Below the pieces are notes generated by a model. It was not told the DNA's origin and made no database searches. It worked only from the letters and a program-made list of their open reading frames with translations. A program made the position numbers and the translations under genes. A stretch of DNA of 35,471 bases from Anaerolineae bacterium (GTDB taxonomy: Bacteria > Chloroflexota > Anaerolineae > Aggregatilineales > Phototrophicaceae), in contig JAPKMO010000037.1 in assembly GCA_026645945.1 (NCBI GenBank), positions 1 to 35,471 of the forward strand, given 5' to 3'. This document shows, piece after piece, positions 9,190 to 17,005 of this stretch; within the stretch, counting starts at the first letter, position 1; each line of letters starts with the position of its first letter.

Positions 9190-10212
9190 ATGTTATTTGA
9201 TGTGACGATTTTTCCGACCGATCTCAACACTGCCGGCGACCTGGCGCGCCGGGTTGAGGATTACGGGTTCGACGGGCTGTGGACGGCGGAAACCGCGCAC
9301 AACCCGTTCCTGCCGCTGACACACGCCGCCGCCGCGACTCAGCGCATCAGCCTGGGGACAGCCATCGCGGTCGCCTTCCCGCGCAGCCCGATGGTGACGG
9401 CGGGCATCGCCTGGGATTTAGCGGAACAGTCGAAAGGGCGCTTCGTGTTGGGACTCGGCACGCAGGTGAAGGCGCATATCACCAGACGTTTCAGCACCGA
9501 ATGGAGCGCGCCTGTGCCGCGCCTGCGCGAGTACATCGAGTCCATGCGCGCCATCTGGAATACCTGGCAGAACGGCGCGCCGCTGCGCTACCAGGGCGAG
9601 CATTATAAATTCACGCTGATGTCACCGTTTTTCGCGCCTACGCCCATGCCGTATGCCGACATTCCGGTGTATATCGCCGGGGTGAACGAGGGTTTGTGCC
9701 GCCTGGCCGGTGAACTGTGCCAGGGGTTTCACGTCCATGCTTTTCATACGCCGCGCTACCTGAAGGATGTAATCATCCCGGCCATCGAAAGCGGGCTGCA
9801 AAAAGCCGGGCGCGCGCGGGCGGATATCAAGCTGTCGTGCGCGATTTTTGTGGTGACGGGCAGCAGCGCCGAGGAAATACAGAACCATGCCGTGATGGCG
9901 AAGTCGCAGATCGCGTTTTATGCCAGCACGCCCAGCTATGCCGCCGTGATGGAACTACACGGCTGGGGCGACCTGGCACAAAAGCTGAACGCCATGAGCC
10001 GCGAGGGGCGCTGGGCGGAGATGTGGCAGGAGATCAGCGACGACATGCTGGACGAATTCGCGGTGGTTGCCCCGCCGGACGAACTGCCGCACAAGATGAA
10101 GGAACGTTACGGTGGGCTGCTTGACCGGGTGGGATATTACCTGCCATTCGTGCCGGAGGAAACCGACAAAAAAGTAATCTGGGACAGCGCGGCCCGCGTG
10201 TTTGGTCAATAG
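9190..10212 (+). CDS. Luciferase-like (LLM) oxidoreductase, probably F420-dependent
   Basis: A 340-residue TIM-barrel protein of the bacterial luciferase superfamily. Visible features are the strand-1 opening FDVTIFPTDL, the GFDGLWTAET segment, SLGTAIAVAFPRSP, and GRFVLGLGTQVKAHITRRF, which resembles the F420-dependent TIGR03617-like subgroup. It is expected to reduce or oxidise a substrate with F420 or FMN; the substrate is unknown and the cofactor is inferred from subgroup resemblance only. The ATG at 9190 follows AGAGGGG about 10 nt upstream. It sits between a nucleotidyltransferase and three dipeptidase genes, probably in the same transcript, but shares no obvious pathway with them. Confidence 0.8.
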   Translation: MLFDVTIFPTDLNTAGDLARRVEDYGFDGLWTAETAHNPFLPLTHAAAATQRISLGTAIAVAFPRSPMVTAGIAWDLAEQSKGRFVLGLGTQVKAHITRRFSTEWSAPVPRLREYIESMRAIWNTWQNGAPLRYQGEHYKFTLMSPFFAPTPMPYADIPVYIAGVNEGLCRLAGELCQGFHVHAFHTPRYLKDVIIPAIESGLQKAGRARADIKLSCAIFVVTGSSAEEIQNHAVMAKSQIAFYASTPSYAAVMELHGWGDLAQKLNAMSREGRWAEMWQEISDDMLDEFAVVAPPDELPHKMKERYGGLLDRVGYYLPFVPEETDKKVIWDSAARVFGQ

Positions 10213-10245
10213 GAGCATATTGGCTTCACTCGAAGCGAGAGGGTT

Positions 10246-11610
10246 ATGGACGCCAACGATTACATCACTACCCACGCTGACCGGTTCAAAGACCAGTTAA
10301 AAGACCTGCTGCGTATCCCCAGCGTCAGCACGCTGCCAGCGCACAAAGCCGACGTGCAGCGGGCAGCCGATTGGCTGGTCGAGGATATGCGGCGCATCGG
10401 TTTCCAGACGGCGGAGGCCATCCCCACCGCCGGGCATCCCATCGTTTATGGCGAATGGATGGGGGCGGGGCAGGGCGTGCCGACGGTGCTGGTATACGGC
10501 CATTACGACGTGCAGCCCGCCGAAGTGACCGACGGCTGGCTGACCGAGCCGTTCGAGCCGGTGGAGCGCGGCGGCAAAATTTACGCGCGCGGGGCGATTG
10601 ACAGCAAAAGCAACGTTATGGCGCAGCTTAAAGCCGCCGAGGCGATGCTGGCGACTGGCGGCGCGCCCGTCAACCTGAAGCTGCTGTTTGAAGGTGAGGA
10701 GGAGTCAAACTCGGAAAACCTGTCGGCTTTCATCGCCGCTAACCGTGACCGGCTGAGGGCCGACGTGGTGGTGATCTGCGATGGCAGCATGGCCGACCGG
10801 CAGCAGCCAGACATGAGCTACGGCCTGCGCGGCGTGGTTTCGATGGAACTGGAAGTGTTCGGCCCCAGGCAGGATTTACACAGCGGCCACTTCGGCGGCA
10901 CAGTGCATAACCCGATTCAGGCATTGGCGGAGATCATCACGGGGCTTCATCGCCCGGACGGCAGCGTGAGCGTGCCAGGTTTTTATGACGATGTGCTGCC
11001 GCTTTCCGACGAGGAACGCGCCGAACTGGCGAAGGCGCTGCCCTGGGTCGAAGCCGAGTGGCGCGACGTAGCCGCCGCGCCCGCCCAGTGGGGCGAACCG
11101 GCCTACAACCTGCACGAACGCATCGGCGCGCGCCCGACGCTGGAAATCAACGGCATCGCCGGGGGTTTTGCCGCCGAGGGGTTTAAGACCGTGCTGCCGG
11201 GGCGGGCGCTGGCGAAAATAAGCTGCCGCCTGGTTCCAAACCAGACTTCGCAAAAAACTTACGAGCGGGTGCGCGATTATGTGATGCAGATCGCGCCGCC
11301 GACGGTGCGCGTTGAAATGCGGCTGATTTCGATAGGCGAGCCGCTGCTGATAGACCGGCACAGCCCCGCCGTGCAGGCCGCCCTGCGCGCCTACGAAAGC
11401 ATCTGGGGCAAACGTCCGCATTTCACGCGGGCGGGGGGCAGCGTGCCGGTGGCGGTGGATTTGCAGCGGGAGCTGGGCGCGCCGCTGGTACTGCTGGCCT
11501 TCGGTTACAAGGGCTGCGGCGCGCACGGGCCAAACGAACACGTCTACCTGGATATGTGGTATCGCGGCATGGCGACGATGATCGCCTTCTGCCGGGAAAT
11601 CACTGGGTAA
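10246..11610 (+). CDS. M20-family metallopeptidase (dipeptidase), divergent copy 1 of 3
   Basis: Cytosolic zinc exopeptidase of the ArgE/DapE/carnosinase type, 454 residues. Expected metal and catalytic residues are His86 (GHYD), Asp119, Glu152/Glu153 (EGEEE), Asp179 and a C-terminal AHGPNE histidine; DLHSGHFGGTVHNP marks the dimerisation-domain histidine. Compared with its two neighbours, this copy reads RGAIDSKSN where they read RGASDDKGQ or RGAADDKGQ, and EGEEESNS where they read EGEEEIGS. The metal ligands stay but second-shell residues change, which may alter substrate choice. In a hand alignment of the 72 residues ending at QPAE it matches copy 2 at 50 positions. The start at 10246 has GAGAGGG close upstream. 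Confidence 0.9.
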   Translation: MDANDYITTHADRFKDQLKDLLRIPSVSTLPAHKADVQRAADWLVEDMRRIGFQTAEAIPTAGHPIVYGEWMGAGQGVPTVLVYGHYDVQPAEVTDGWLTEPFEPVERGGKIYARGAIDSKSNVMAQLKAAEAMLATGGAPVNLKLLFEGEEESNSENLSAFIAANRDRLRADVVVICDGSMADRQQPDMSYGLRGVVSMELEVFGPRQDLHSGHFGGTVHNPIQALAEIITGLHRPDGSVSVPGFYDDVLPLSDEERAELAKALPWVEAEWRDVAAAPAQWGEPAYNLHERIGARPTLEINGIAGGFAAEGFKTVLPGRALAKISCRLVPNQTSQKTYERVRDYVMQIAPPTVRVEMRLISIGEPLLIDRHSPAVQAALRAYESIWGKRPHFTRAGGSVPVAVDLQRELGAPLVLLAFGYKGCGAHGPNEHVYLDMWYRGMATMIAFCREITG

Positions 11611-11654
11611 AAACGCTCAAAAAACACAACACAGAGTAAAGGCGTCCCCGCTGT

Positions 11655-11689
11655 TCCAACTCGGAACTCGGCACTTGGAACTCTGGACT
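11655..11689 (+). repeat. Five tandem heptanucleotides (consensus CGGAACT)
   Basis: Five back-to-back 7-mers lie between M20 copies 1 and 2: TCCAACT, CGGAACT, CGGCACT, TGGAACT, CTGGACT. They end shortly before the AGGAGG of copy 2. Similar short tandem heptamers (STRR type) are known from intergenic DNA of filamentous cyanobacteria. No other array of this kind was found in the window. Confidence 0.75.
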
Positions 11690-11707
11690 GATTTTAGGAG
11701 GAATTGA

Positions 11708-13072
11708 GTGAACGCACACGATCATGCTCGCGGCCAGGCGTCGGCCTATCTGGAGCAGTTGAAAGACCTGATTCGCATCCCCAGCATCAGCACCGACCCG
11801 GAGCGCAAGGGCGACATCCGGCGTGCGGCGGAATGGCTGGCGGGCGACCTGCGGCGCATCGGCTTTGAACGGGTCGAGATCAAGCCGACCGCCGGGCATC
11901 CGGTGGTGTACGCCGAATGGTTCGGCGCGGGCGAGGGCGCGCCGACGGTGCTGGTATACGGCCATTACGACGTGCAGCCTGCCGAAATCGAAGCCGGCTG
12001 GGACAGTGATCCGTTCGAGCCGGTGGAGCGCGACGGGTTTTTGTACGCGCGCGGCGCTTCTGACGATAAGGGGCAGGTGTTCGCGCACGTCAAGGCCGCC
12101 GAGTCGCTGCTGGCGATGGGGAAGCCGCCGGTCAACCTCAAGCTGGTGATTGAGGGCGAAGAAGAAATCGGCTCGCCGCACCTGGGCGCGTTCGTGAGCG
12201 CCAACCGTGATTTGCTGAAGGCCGACGTGTGCGTTATCTCCGACAGCGGGATGCCGAAAATCAACGAACCGGCCATCGTGTATGCGCTGCGCGGGCTGGT
12301 GTATGTGGAACTGGAAGTCTTCGGCCCGGCGCGCGACCTGCACAGCGGCCAGTACGGCGGCACGGTGCATAACCCGGCGCAGGCATTGGCGGAGATCATC
12401 GCGCAGCTTCATCACCCGGACGGCAGCGTGGCCGTGCCGGGTTTTTACGACGACGTGCTGCCGCTTTCCGACGAAGAACGCGCCGAACTGGCGAAAAAAC
12501 CCTGGGACGAGGCCGACTGGCGGCACGCGACCGGCGCGCCGATGCCCTGGGGCGAGGCGGCCTATGCGCTGCACGAGCGGGTTGGCGCGCGCCCAACGCT
12601 GGAGGTTAACGGTTTCGTGAGCGGTTTTTACGGGCCGGGGCAGAAAACCGTGCTGCCGGCGAAGGCGCTGGCGAAAATAAGCTGCCGGCTGGTCGCCAAC
12701 CAGAACCCGACGCGCATTTACGAGTTGATCCGCGATTATGTGGCGCACATCACGCCGCCGACCGTTCGCAGCGAGGTGCGCCTGCTGCAAACCGGCGAGG
12801 CCGCCTACGTAGATCGCCATACCGACGCCATGCAGGCCGCTATCCGCGCTTACGAACAGGGATGGGGCGTCGGGCCGGTTTTCATGCGCGAGGGCGGCAG
12901 CATCCCGATTGTGGCCGATTTTCAGCATGAATTGAATCTGCCGGTCATCCTGATGGGTTTTGGCCTTAACGATGACGGCGCACATGGGCCGAACGAACGG
13001 TTTAACATTGAGATGTTCCATCGGGGTGTGCAGACGGCCATCTATTTTTACGAGGCGATTGCAGGGCGGTAA
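11708..13072 (+). CDS. M20-family metallopeptidase (dipeptidase), copy 2 of 3
   Basis: A 454-residue paralog with all expected M20 residues: His86 and Asp88 in GHYDVQ, bridging Asp119 in ARGASDDKGQ, Glu152/Glu153 in EGEEEIGS, Asp179 and the late His in AHGPNE. It should hydrolyse dipeptides or N-acylated amino acids using two zinc ions. The GTG start at 11708 is fixed by AGGAGG (11696-11701) 6 nt upstream, the best ribosome site of the three copies. It matches copy 3 at 67 of 72 residues in the hand-aligned stretch ending at QPAE, so these two are the younger duplicates. Copy 3 begins 6 nt after its stop. Confidence 0.92.
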   Translation: MNAHDHARGQASAYLEQLKDLIRIPSISTDPERKGDIRRAAEWLAGDLRRIGFERVEIKPTAGHPVVYAEWFGAGEGAPTVLVYGHYDVQPAEIEAGWDSDPFEPVERDGFLYARGASDDKGQVFAHVKAAESLLAMGKPPVNLKLVIEGEEEIGSPHLGAFVSANRDLLKADVCVISDSGMPKINEPAIVYALRGLVYVELEVFGPARDLHSGQYGGTVHNPAQALAEIIAQLHHPDGSVAVPGFYDDVLPLSDEERAELAKKPWDEADWRHATGAPMPWGEAAYALHERVGARPTLEVNGFVSGFYGPGQKTVLPAKALAKISCRLVANQNPTRIYELIRDYVAHITPPTVRSEVRLLQTGEAAYVDRHTDAMQAAIRAYEQGWGVGPVFMREGGSIPIVADFQHELNLPVILMGFGLNDDGAHGPNERFNIEMFHRGVQTAIYFYEAIAGR

Positions 13073-13078
13073 CCGACC

Positions 13079-14443
13079 ATGACCAACGCACATGATTACG
13101 CGCGGACTCATGCTGAACGTTTCTGCCAGCAGTTATTTGATCTGCTGCGGATACCCAGCATCAGCACCGACCCGGAACGCAAGGGCGACATACAGCGCGC
13201 GGCGGAATGGCTGGCGGACGATCTGCGACGCATTGGCTTTGAGCGGGTCGAAATCAAACCGACCGCCGGGCATCCGGTGGTGTACGCCGAGTGGTTGGGG
13301 GCGGGCAAGGGCGCACCGACGGTGCTGGTGTACGGGCATTACGACGTGCAGCCTGCCGAGACGGAAGCTGGGTGGACGAGTGACCCGTTCGAGCCGGTGG
13401 AGCGCGGCGGCAAAATTTACGCGCGCGGCGCGGCGGATGATAAAGGGCAGGTGTTCGCCCAGGTGAAGGCCGCCGAGGCGCTGCTGGCCGCCGGGGGTGC
13501 GCCGGTGAACCTGAAGTTTTTGATCGAAGGTGAGGAAGAAATCGGCTCGCCGCACCTGGGCGCGTTCGTGAGCGCCAACCGTGATCTGCTGAAGGCCGAT
13601 GTCTGTGTCATTTCCGATACCAGCATCCTGGCGATAGACCGGCCTTCGATCTGTTACGCGCTGCGCGGGCTGGCCTATATGGAAGTCGAAGTTTTTGGCC
13701 CGAAGCAGGATTTACACAGCGGCGGTTTCGGCGGCATCGTGCATAACCCGGCGCAGGCATTGGCGGAGATCATCGCGCAGCTTCATCACCCGGATGGCAG
13801 CGTGGCCGTGCCAGGTTTTTACGATGATGTGCTGCCGCTTTCCGACGAAGAACGCGCCGAACTGGCGAAAAGCGCCGCGCCGGAGGACTACTGGCGCGAG
13901 ATGACCGGCGTGCCGGCCTTCTGGGGCGAGGCGGCCTACGCGCTGCACGAGCGCATCGGCGCGCGCCCGACGCTGGAGGTCAACGGTATGGTGAGCGGCT
14001 TTTACGGCGAGGGATCGAAAACTGTTTTGCCGGCCAGGGCGCTGGCGAAGATAAGCTGCCGGCTGGTGGCGAACCAGCAGCCGCGCCGGGTTTTTGAACT
14101 GGTGCGCGATCATATTGCGCGCATCACGCCGCCGACGGTGCGGAGCGAGGTGCGGTTGATCGCCGAGGCGCACCCGGCGCGCACCGACCTGAACAACCCG
14201 GCCATGCAGGCGGCGATGGCCGCTTACGAAAAAGGCTGGGGCAAACGCCCGCTGTTCGAGCGCGGCGGCGGCACGCTGCCGGTTATGGCGGACATCCAGC
14301 GGGAATTGAATATGCCGGTGGTGCTGATGGGTTTTGGCCTTCGCAGCGACGGCGCGCACGGGCCGAACGAACATTTCCATGTCGAAATGTTCCACAAGGG
14401 CATCAACACGGCGCTGTATTTTTTTGAGGAATTGGCGAAATAG
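13079..14443 (+). CDS. M20-family metallopeptidase (dipeptidase), copy 3 of 3
   Basis: Third member of the tandem set, again 454 residues, shifted by one residue against copy 2: His87, Asp120 (ARGAADDKGQ), Glu153/Glu154, Asp180 and the C-terminal AHGPNE. The ATG at 13079 lies 6 nt after the stop of copy 2, so it is probably co-translated. The central block around DLHSGGFGG, NPAQALAEIIAQLHHPDGSVAVPGFYDDVLPLSDEERAEL and ALAKISCRLV is nearly the same as in copy 2, while the ends and the segment near 265-280 differ, as expected from tandem duplication followed by drift or gene conversion. It converges on the merR-like gene with a hairpin between. Confidence 0.92.
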   Translation: MTNAHDYARTHAERFCQQLFDLLRIPSISTDPERKGDIQRAAEWLADDLRRIGFERVEIKPTAGHPVVYAEWLGAGKGAPTVLVYGHYDVQPAETEAGWTSDPFEPVERGGKIYARGAADDKGQVFAQVKAAEALLAAGGAPVNLKFLIEGEEEIGSPHLGAFVSANRDLLKADVCVISDTSILAIDRPSICYALRGLAYMEVEVFGPKQDLHSGGFGGIVHNPAQALAEIIAQLHHPDGSVAVPGFYDDVLPLSDEERAELAKSAAPEDYWREMTGVPAFWGEAAYALHERIGARPTLEVNGMVSGFYGEGSKTVLPARALAKISCRLVANQQPRRVFELVRDHIARITPPTVRSEVRLIAEAHPARTDLNNPAMQAAMAAYEKGWGKRPLFERGGGTLPVMADIQRELNMPVVLMGFGLRSDGAHGPNEHFHVEMFHKGINTALYFFEELAK

Positions 14444-14454
14444 CCCGGCATCGT

Positions 14455-14480
14455 GGGCGGCCACGCCGGGCCGCCCCTAC
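14455..14480. repeat. REP-like hairpin, GTAGGGGCG family, member 1
   Basis: GGGCGGCC (14455-14462), 6-nt loop ACGCCG, GGCCGCCC (14469-14476), then CTAC. On the - strand it begins GTAGGGGCGG, and the TAG in it is the stop codon of the merR-like gene. It lies between two convergent genes and may also end transcription. Members with the same flank and loop length occur at 28513 and 29708. Confidence 0.7.
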
Positions 14481-15289
14481 AACTCGGCCAACCGGTGACT
14501 GCCGGCCTCATCTTCGGCCAGCAGCCGTTCGATTTCGGCGGTTTCCAGGTCATCCACGTACTGCATGACCGCCTCTGAGACGTAATCCGGCAGATCGGCG
14601 TGCAGCTTTTTGAAGTTGGCGATGAAATCCGGGTGCGAGTTGTAGGTTTCGCCCAACCCGCGCAGGATTTCCAGGGTCGGTTCGTAGAAATAACCGAGGT
14701 GTTTGTGCCACCGCGCCATAATCGCCTGTACTTCGGCGCTGTGCGGCGGTTTTCCGGCTTCCAGCGCATCCACCAGGTCGAAATAAATCTGGTTGCCTTC
14801 CTCACCGATAGCCTGCCGCTGCGCCGGGGTGTAACTGTTCCAGCGTTTGATCGAGGCGTTAACAATATCCGCCCCATATTGCAGCCGCGCCACCCGTTCG
14901 TAGTGTTTTTGTTTTTCATCGCTGAAGGCTTCAAACATCCGCTTCCTGCTCATGTTCACTTCTCCTACCAGGTGCATAATCGTGCTGTCAACGGTTCTGA
15001 TCAGATTTTGCAGGCGGCGGCTGCGTTCCTGTAATACTGCCCGGTGGGAGCGCAGCGCCGCGACCAGATCAAAATCCGGGCTGTCGAGAATCGTCTTGAT
15101 CTGCATCAACTCCAGCCCGATCTCCCGGAAAAACAGGATTTGCTGGAGTTTGAGCAAATCGGCATCGTCGTAATAGCGGTAGCCGTTGCTGCCCACCGAG
15201 GCGGGTTTGAGCAGCCCGATTTCGTCATAATAATGCAGGGTGCGGACGCTGACCCCGGCCAGCTCGGCAAGCTGTTTGACGGTGTACAT
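14477..15289 (-). CDS. MerR-family regulator with TipAS antibiotic-recognition domain
   Basis: A 270-residue activator. Residues 1-70 are the winged helix-turn-helix (YTVKQLAELAGVSVRTLHYYDEIGLL, then GYRYY), residues about 75-120 form the dimerising coiled coil, and 130-250 match the TipAS domain (RWNSYTPAQRQAIGEEG and following helices). In Streptomyces TipAL this domain binds thiopeptide antibiotics; ligand binding here is inference. Start chosen: ATG at 15289, with GAGGAAG about 8 nt upstream; longer in-frame starts would place extra residues before the conserved MYTVKQLAEL opening. Its promoter (15317-15347) has the 19-bp spacer and internal palindrome that MerR regulators untwist, so autoregulation is likely. 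No efflux or resistance gene is adjacent. The stop codon TAG is supplied by a repeat hairpin. Confidence 0.9.
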   Translation of the reverse strand: MYTVKQLAELAGVSVRTLHYYDEIGLLKPASVGSNGYRYYDDADLLKLQQILFFREIGLELMQIKTILDSPDFDLVAALRSHRAVLQERSRRLQNLIRTVDSTIMHLVGEVNMSRKRMFEAFSDEKQKHYERVARLQYGADIVNASIKRWNSYTPAQRQAIGEEGNQIYFDLVDALEAGKPPHSAEVQAIMARWHKHLGYFYEPTLEILRGLGETYNSHPDFIANFKKLHADLPDYVSEAVMQYVDDLETAEIERLLAEDEAGSHRLAEL

Positions 15290-15316
15290 CACTTCTTCCT
15301 CACTCGTTCCGGGAAC

Positions 15317-15347
15317 AGGATAAAGCATCACGTAACGTGAGAGTCAA
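15317..15347 (-). promoter_or_regulatory. MerR-type promoter with 19-bp spacer and internal operator
   Basis: On the - strand: -35 TTGACT (15347-15342), 19-bp spacer, -10 TATCCT (15322-15317). Inside the spacer is a perfect palindrome TCACGT-n-ACGTGA (15328-15340). A spacer of 19 rather than 17 bp with a dyad centred in it is the hallmark of promoters activated by DNA distortion by MerR proteins. The merR start codon lies about 28 bases downstream of the -10. Confidence 0.8.
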
Positions 15348-15374
15348 GGGGCTGGTCGGGGATTTTTGAAAGCC

Positions 15375-15400
15375 GAGGCGGCATTCAAGGATACCGCCTC
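15375..15400 (-). terminator. Hairpin after the long minus-strand operon
   Basis: GAGGCGG (15375-15381) and CCGCCTC (15394-15400) form a 7-bp stem with a 12-nt loop, 9 bases beyond the stop of the GH18-like gene and before the merR promoter. Read on the - strand it is followed by GGCTTTCAAAAAT, without a clean T-run. Confidence 0.5.
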
Positions 15401-15409
15401 GTATTGGCG

Positions 15410-16549
15410 TTAGCGAAGCCAGGAGTCTCTGAACTGCACCCAGTCGGTTTCGTCGGCGTCCCATTCGGCGTAGATGGCGAGTCCGCGCACGAACGCGGCA
15501 GCATCCCCTGCCGCCTGCAAACCCCGGCGCACGCCCTCTACTGCCGAGGCGATGTTCTCCACGTCGGGGCGGTGTTCCGGCGTTTCGGCATCGTAGGCGG
15601 GTATACCGATGATGATCTGCGCCGCGTCGTCCATTTCTGCCGCCACACCGGCGAAGGTTTGCACCTGGTAGGCCACCCAGGCGGCGTAGTCGCTGGAGGA
15701 GTCGAGGCCGCTGTTATAGGCGGTAATCACCATCTGGTCGGCCAGCAGCGCCACGCGCTTTTTATAATCCGGCTGCCAGTAAGTGTCGGGCGCGATCTGC
15801 GGCGGCTGAGGAACGGTGTTATCGGGGGGAGTCCAGTCCGGCGGGACGGCGACCGACAGAAACGCACCCTCGCCCAGGGCAGCGCGCACCCGGCGCAGCA
15901 GCGACAGGAAATCTTCGTCACCGTCTAGCACCGGCACGATATTCAGGAACAGGCCGTCGAAGGCGAAATCATCCATCATACGGCGGCTGAAGTCGGCCAC
16001 CTGCTGCTGGATGGTCGGGTTTCCCAGGCGGCTGCTGCCATCTTCGCCCTGGGATGCGATGCTCAACCAGCCGTAGAGCCGGACTTCAGGATAAACCCGG
16101 CGGAAAGCCTGGACAAAATCGCTCACAGCATCGAGTTTGATAGTTTCCGACCACGCGCCGTCCGGCTGCAACAGGCTGACCCAGGCATAAACTGTGTTGA
16201 TGCGGTTTTCGCGCAGGCGGTCGGCCAGGGCGTTGATGGCCGCTTCATCGGGGCGGTCATACGTCCATTCGGTGCCGATCCAGATAGCGTTTGAAGCGAC
16301 CGGCGTTTTACTGCCGGTCAGCCGCCCCAGGATGACGATCACGGCCACGATGATGACCAGGCCGCCCAGGCCGTAGAGGACAATTTTAAGACCCGGTAGT
16401 TTGACGGACGGCAGTTTAATTCCCCCGGCAGGGGTGAGATGCCGGAAGTCTGGCCGGGTGCCGCCGGGGTGGGCCATGCCCTGCTGGCGGGCTTTGCGCC
16501 GTTCGTGGCGCTCGCGGGCGCGGTTTTTGCGTTCGGATGACGATTCCAC
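15410..16549 (-). CDS. Membrane-anchored GH18-like barrel protein lacking the catalytic motif
   Basis: A 379-residue type II membrane protein: a basic cytoplasmic tail of about 50 residues, one membrane segment (54-76, LKIVLYGLGGLVIIVAVIVI), then an extracytoplasmic TIM-barrel-like domain. The segment FDGLFLNIV (197-205) sits where glycoside hydrolase family 18 has DGxDxDxE; here the second and third Asp and the catalytic Glu are replaced by Phe, Asn and Val. It may therefore bind a glycan without cutting it, or belong to another barrel family. GTG start at 16549, with GAGGAG 5 nt upstream overlapping the dgkA stop (TGAGGAG), so it is co-transcribed with dgkA. Function unknown. Confidence 0.65.
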   Translation of the reverse strand: MESSSERKNRARERHERRKARQQGMAHPGGTRPDFRHLTPAGGIKLPSVKLPGLKIVLYGLGGLVIIVAVIVILGRLTGSKTPVASNAIWIGTEWTYDRPDEAAINALADRLRENRINTVYAWVSLLQPDGAWSETIKLDAVSDFVQAFRRVYPEVRLYGWLSIASQGEDGSSRLGNPTIQQQVADFSRRMMDDFAFDGLFLNIVPVLDGDEDFLSLLRRVRAALGEGAFLSVAVPPDWTPPDNTVPQPPQIAPDTYWQPDYKKRVALLADQMVITAYNSGLDSSSDYAAWVAYQVQTFAGVAAEMDDAAQIIIGIPAYDAETPEHRPDVENIASAVEGVRRGLQAAGDAAAFVRGLAIYAEWDADETDWVQFRDSWLR

Positions 16550-16558
16550 AACAGCTCC

Positions 16559-17005
16559 TCAACCATTTAGCCGGGCGAGCAAAGGCGGCCCCAGGATGAG
16601 CAGGCCGATGATAATCGAGGCGACGACCGCCAGCAGCACGGCAGCCGCCGCTACATCCTTGCCGACTTTCGCCATCGGGTGATAGGTGGGCGAAACCAGG
16701 TTGATGACCGCCTCGACCGCCGCGTTTAAAAACTCGGCCATCCAGACCATAGCGATGGTCAGCGTGAGGACGGCCCAGCCGGCCAGATCAATTTGCAGCC
16801 ATGCCGCCAGGGCAAACACGACGGCGCTGGCGAAACTCATGATGCGGGTGTTTTTCTGGTGGCGCAGCATGTACAGCCAGCCGGCCAGGGCGTAACCCAG
16901 GCTTTGCAGGCGGTTGGGGCTGGTGGCGAGCGCGCTGTAATCATTGGGGTTGATTTTCATGGTGCTGGTGAGCGCGTCCACCAGCTTTTTATTCCGGGTG
17001 GTCAT
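16559..17005 (-). CDS. dgkA: Diacylglycerol/undecaprenol kinase, DgkA family
   Basis: A small integral membrane kinase (148 residues) that phosphorylates diacylglycerol or, in Gram-positive-type lineages, undecaprenol to replenish the lipid carrier of cell-wall synthesis. It has three membrane helices (about 57-73, 75-95, 118-138) and the family signature MAEFLNAAVEAVINL (89-103, catalytic Glu) followed by HPMAKVGKDVAAAAVLL. The start at 17005 lies inside the end of ybeY, a 17-nt overlap, which implies translational coupling. The ybeY-dgkA pairing is widespread in Firmicutes and related groups. Lipid specificity cannot be decided here. Confidence 0.9.
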   Translation of the reverse strand: MTTRNKKLVDALTSTMKINPNDYSALATSPNRLQSLGYALAGWLYMLRHQKNTRIMSFASAVVFALAAWLQIDLAGWAVLTLTIAMVWMAEFLNAAVEAVINLVSPTYHPMAKVGKDVAAAAVLLAVVASIIIGLLILGPPLLARLNG

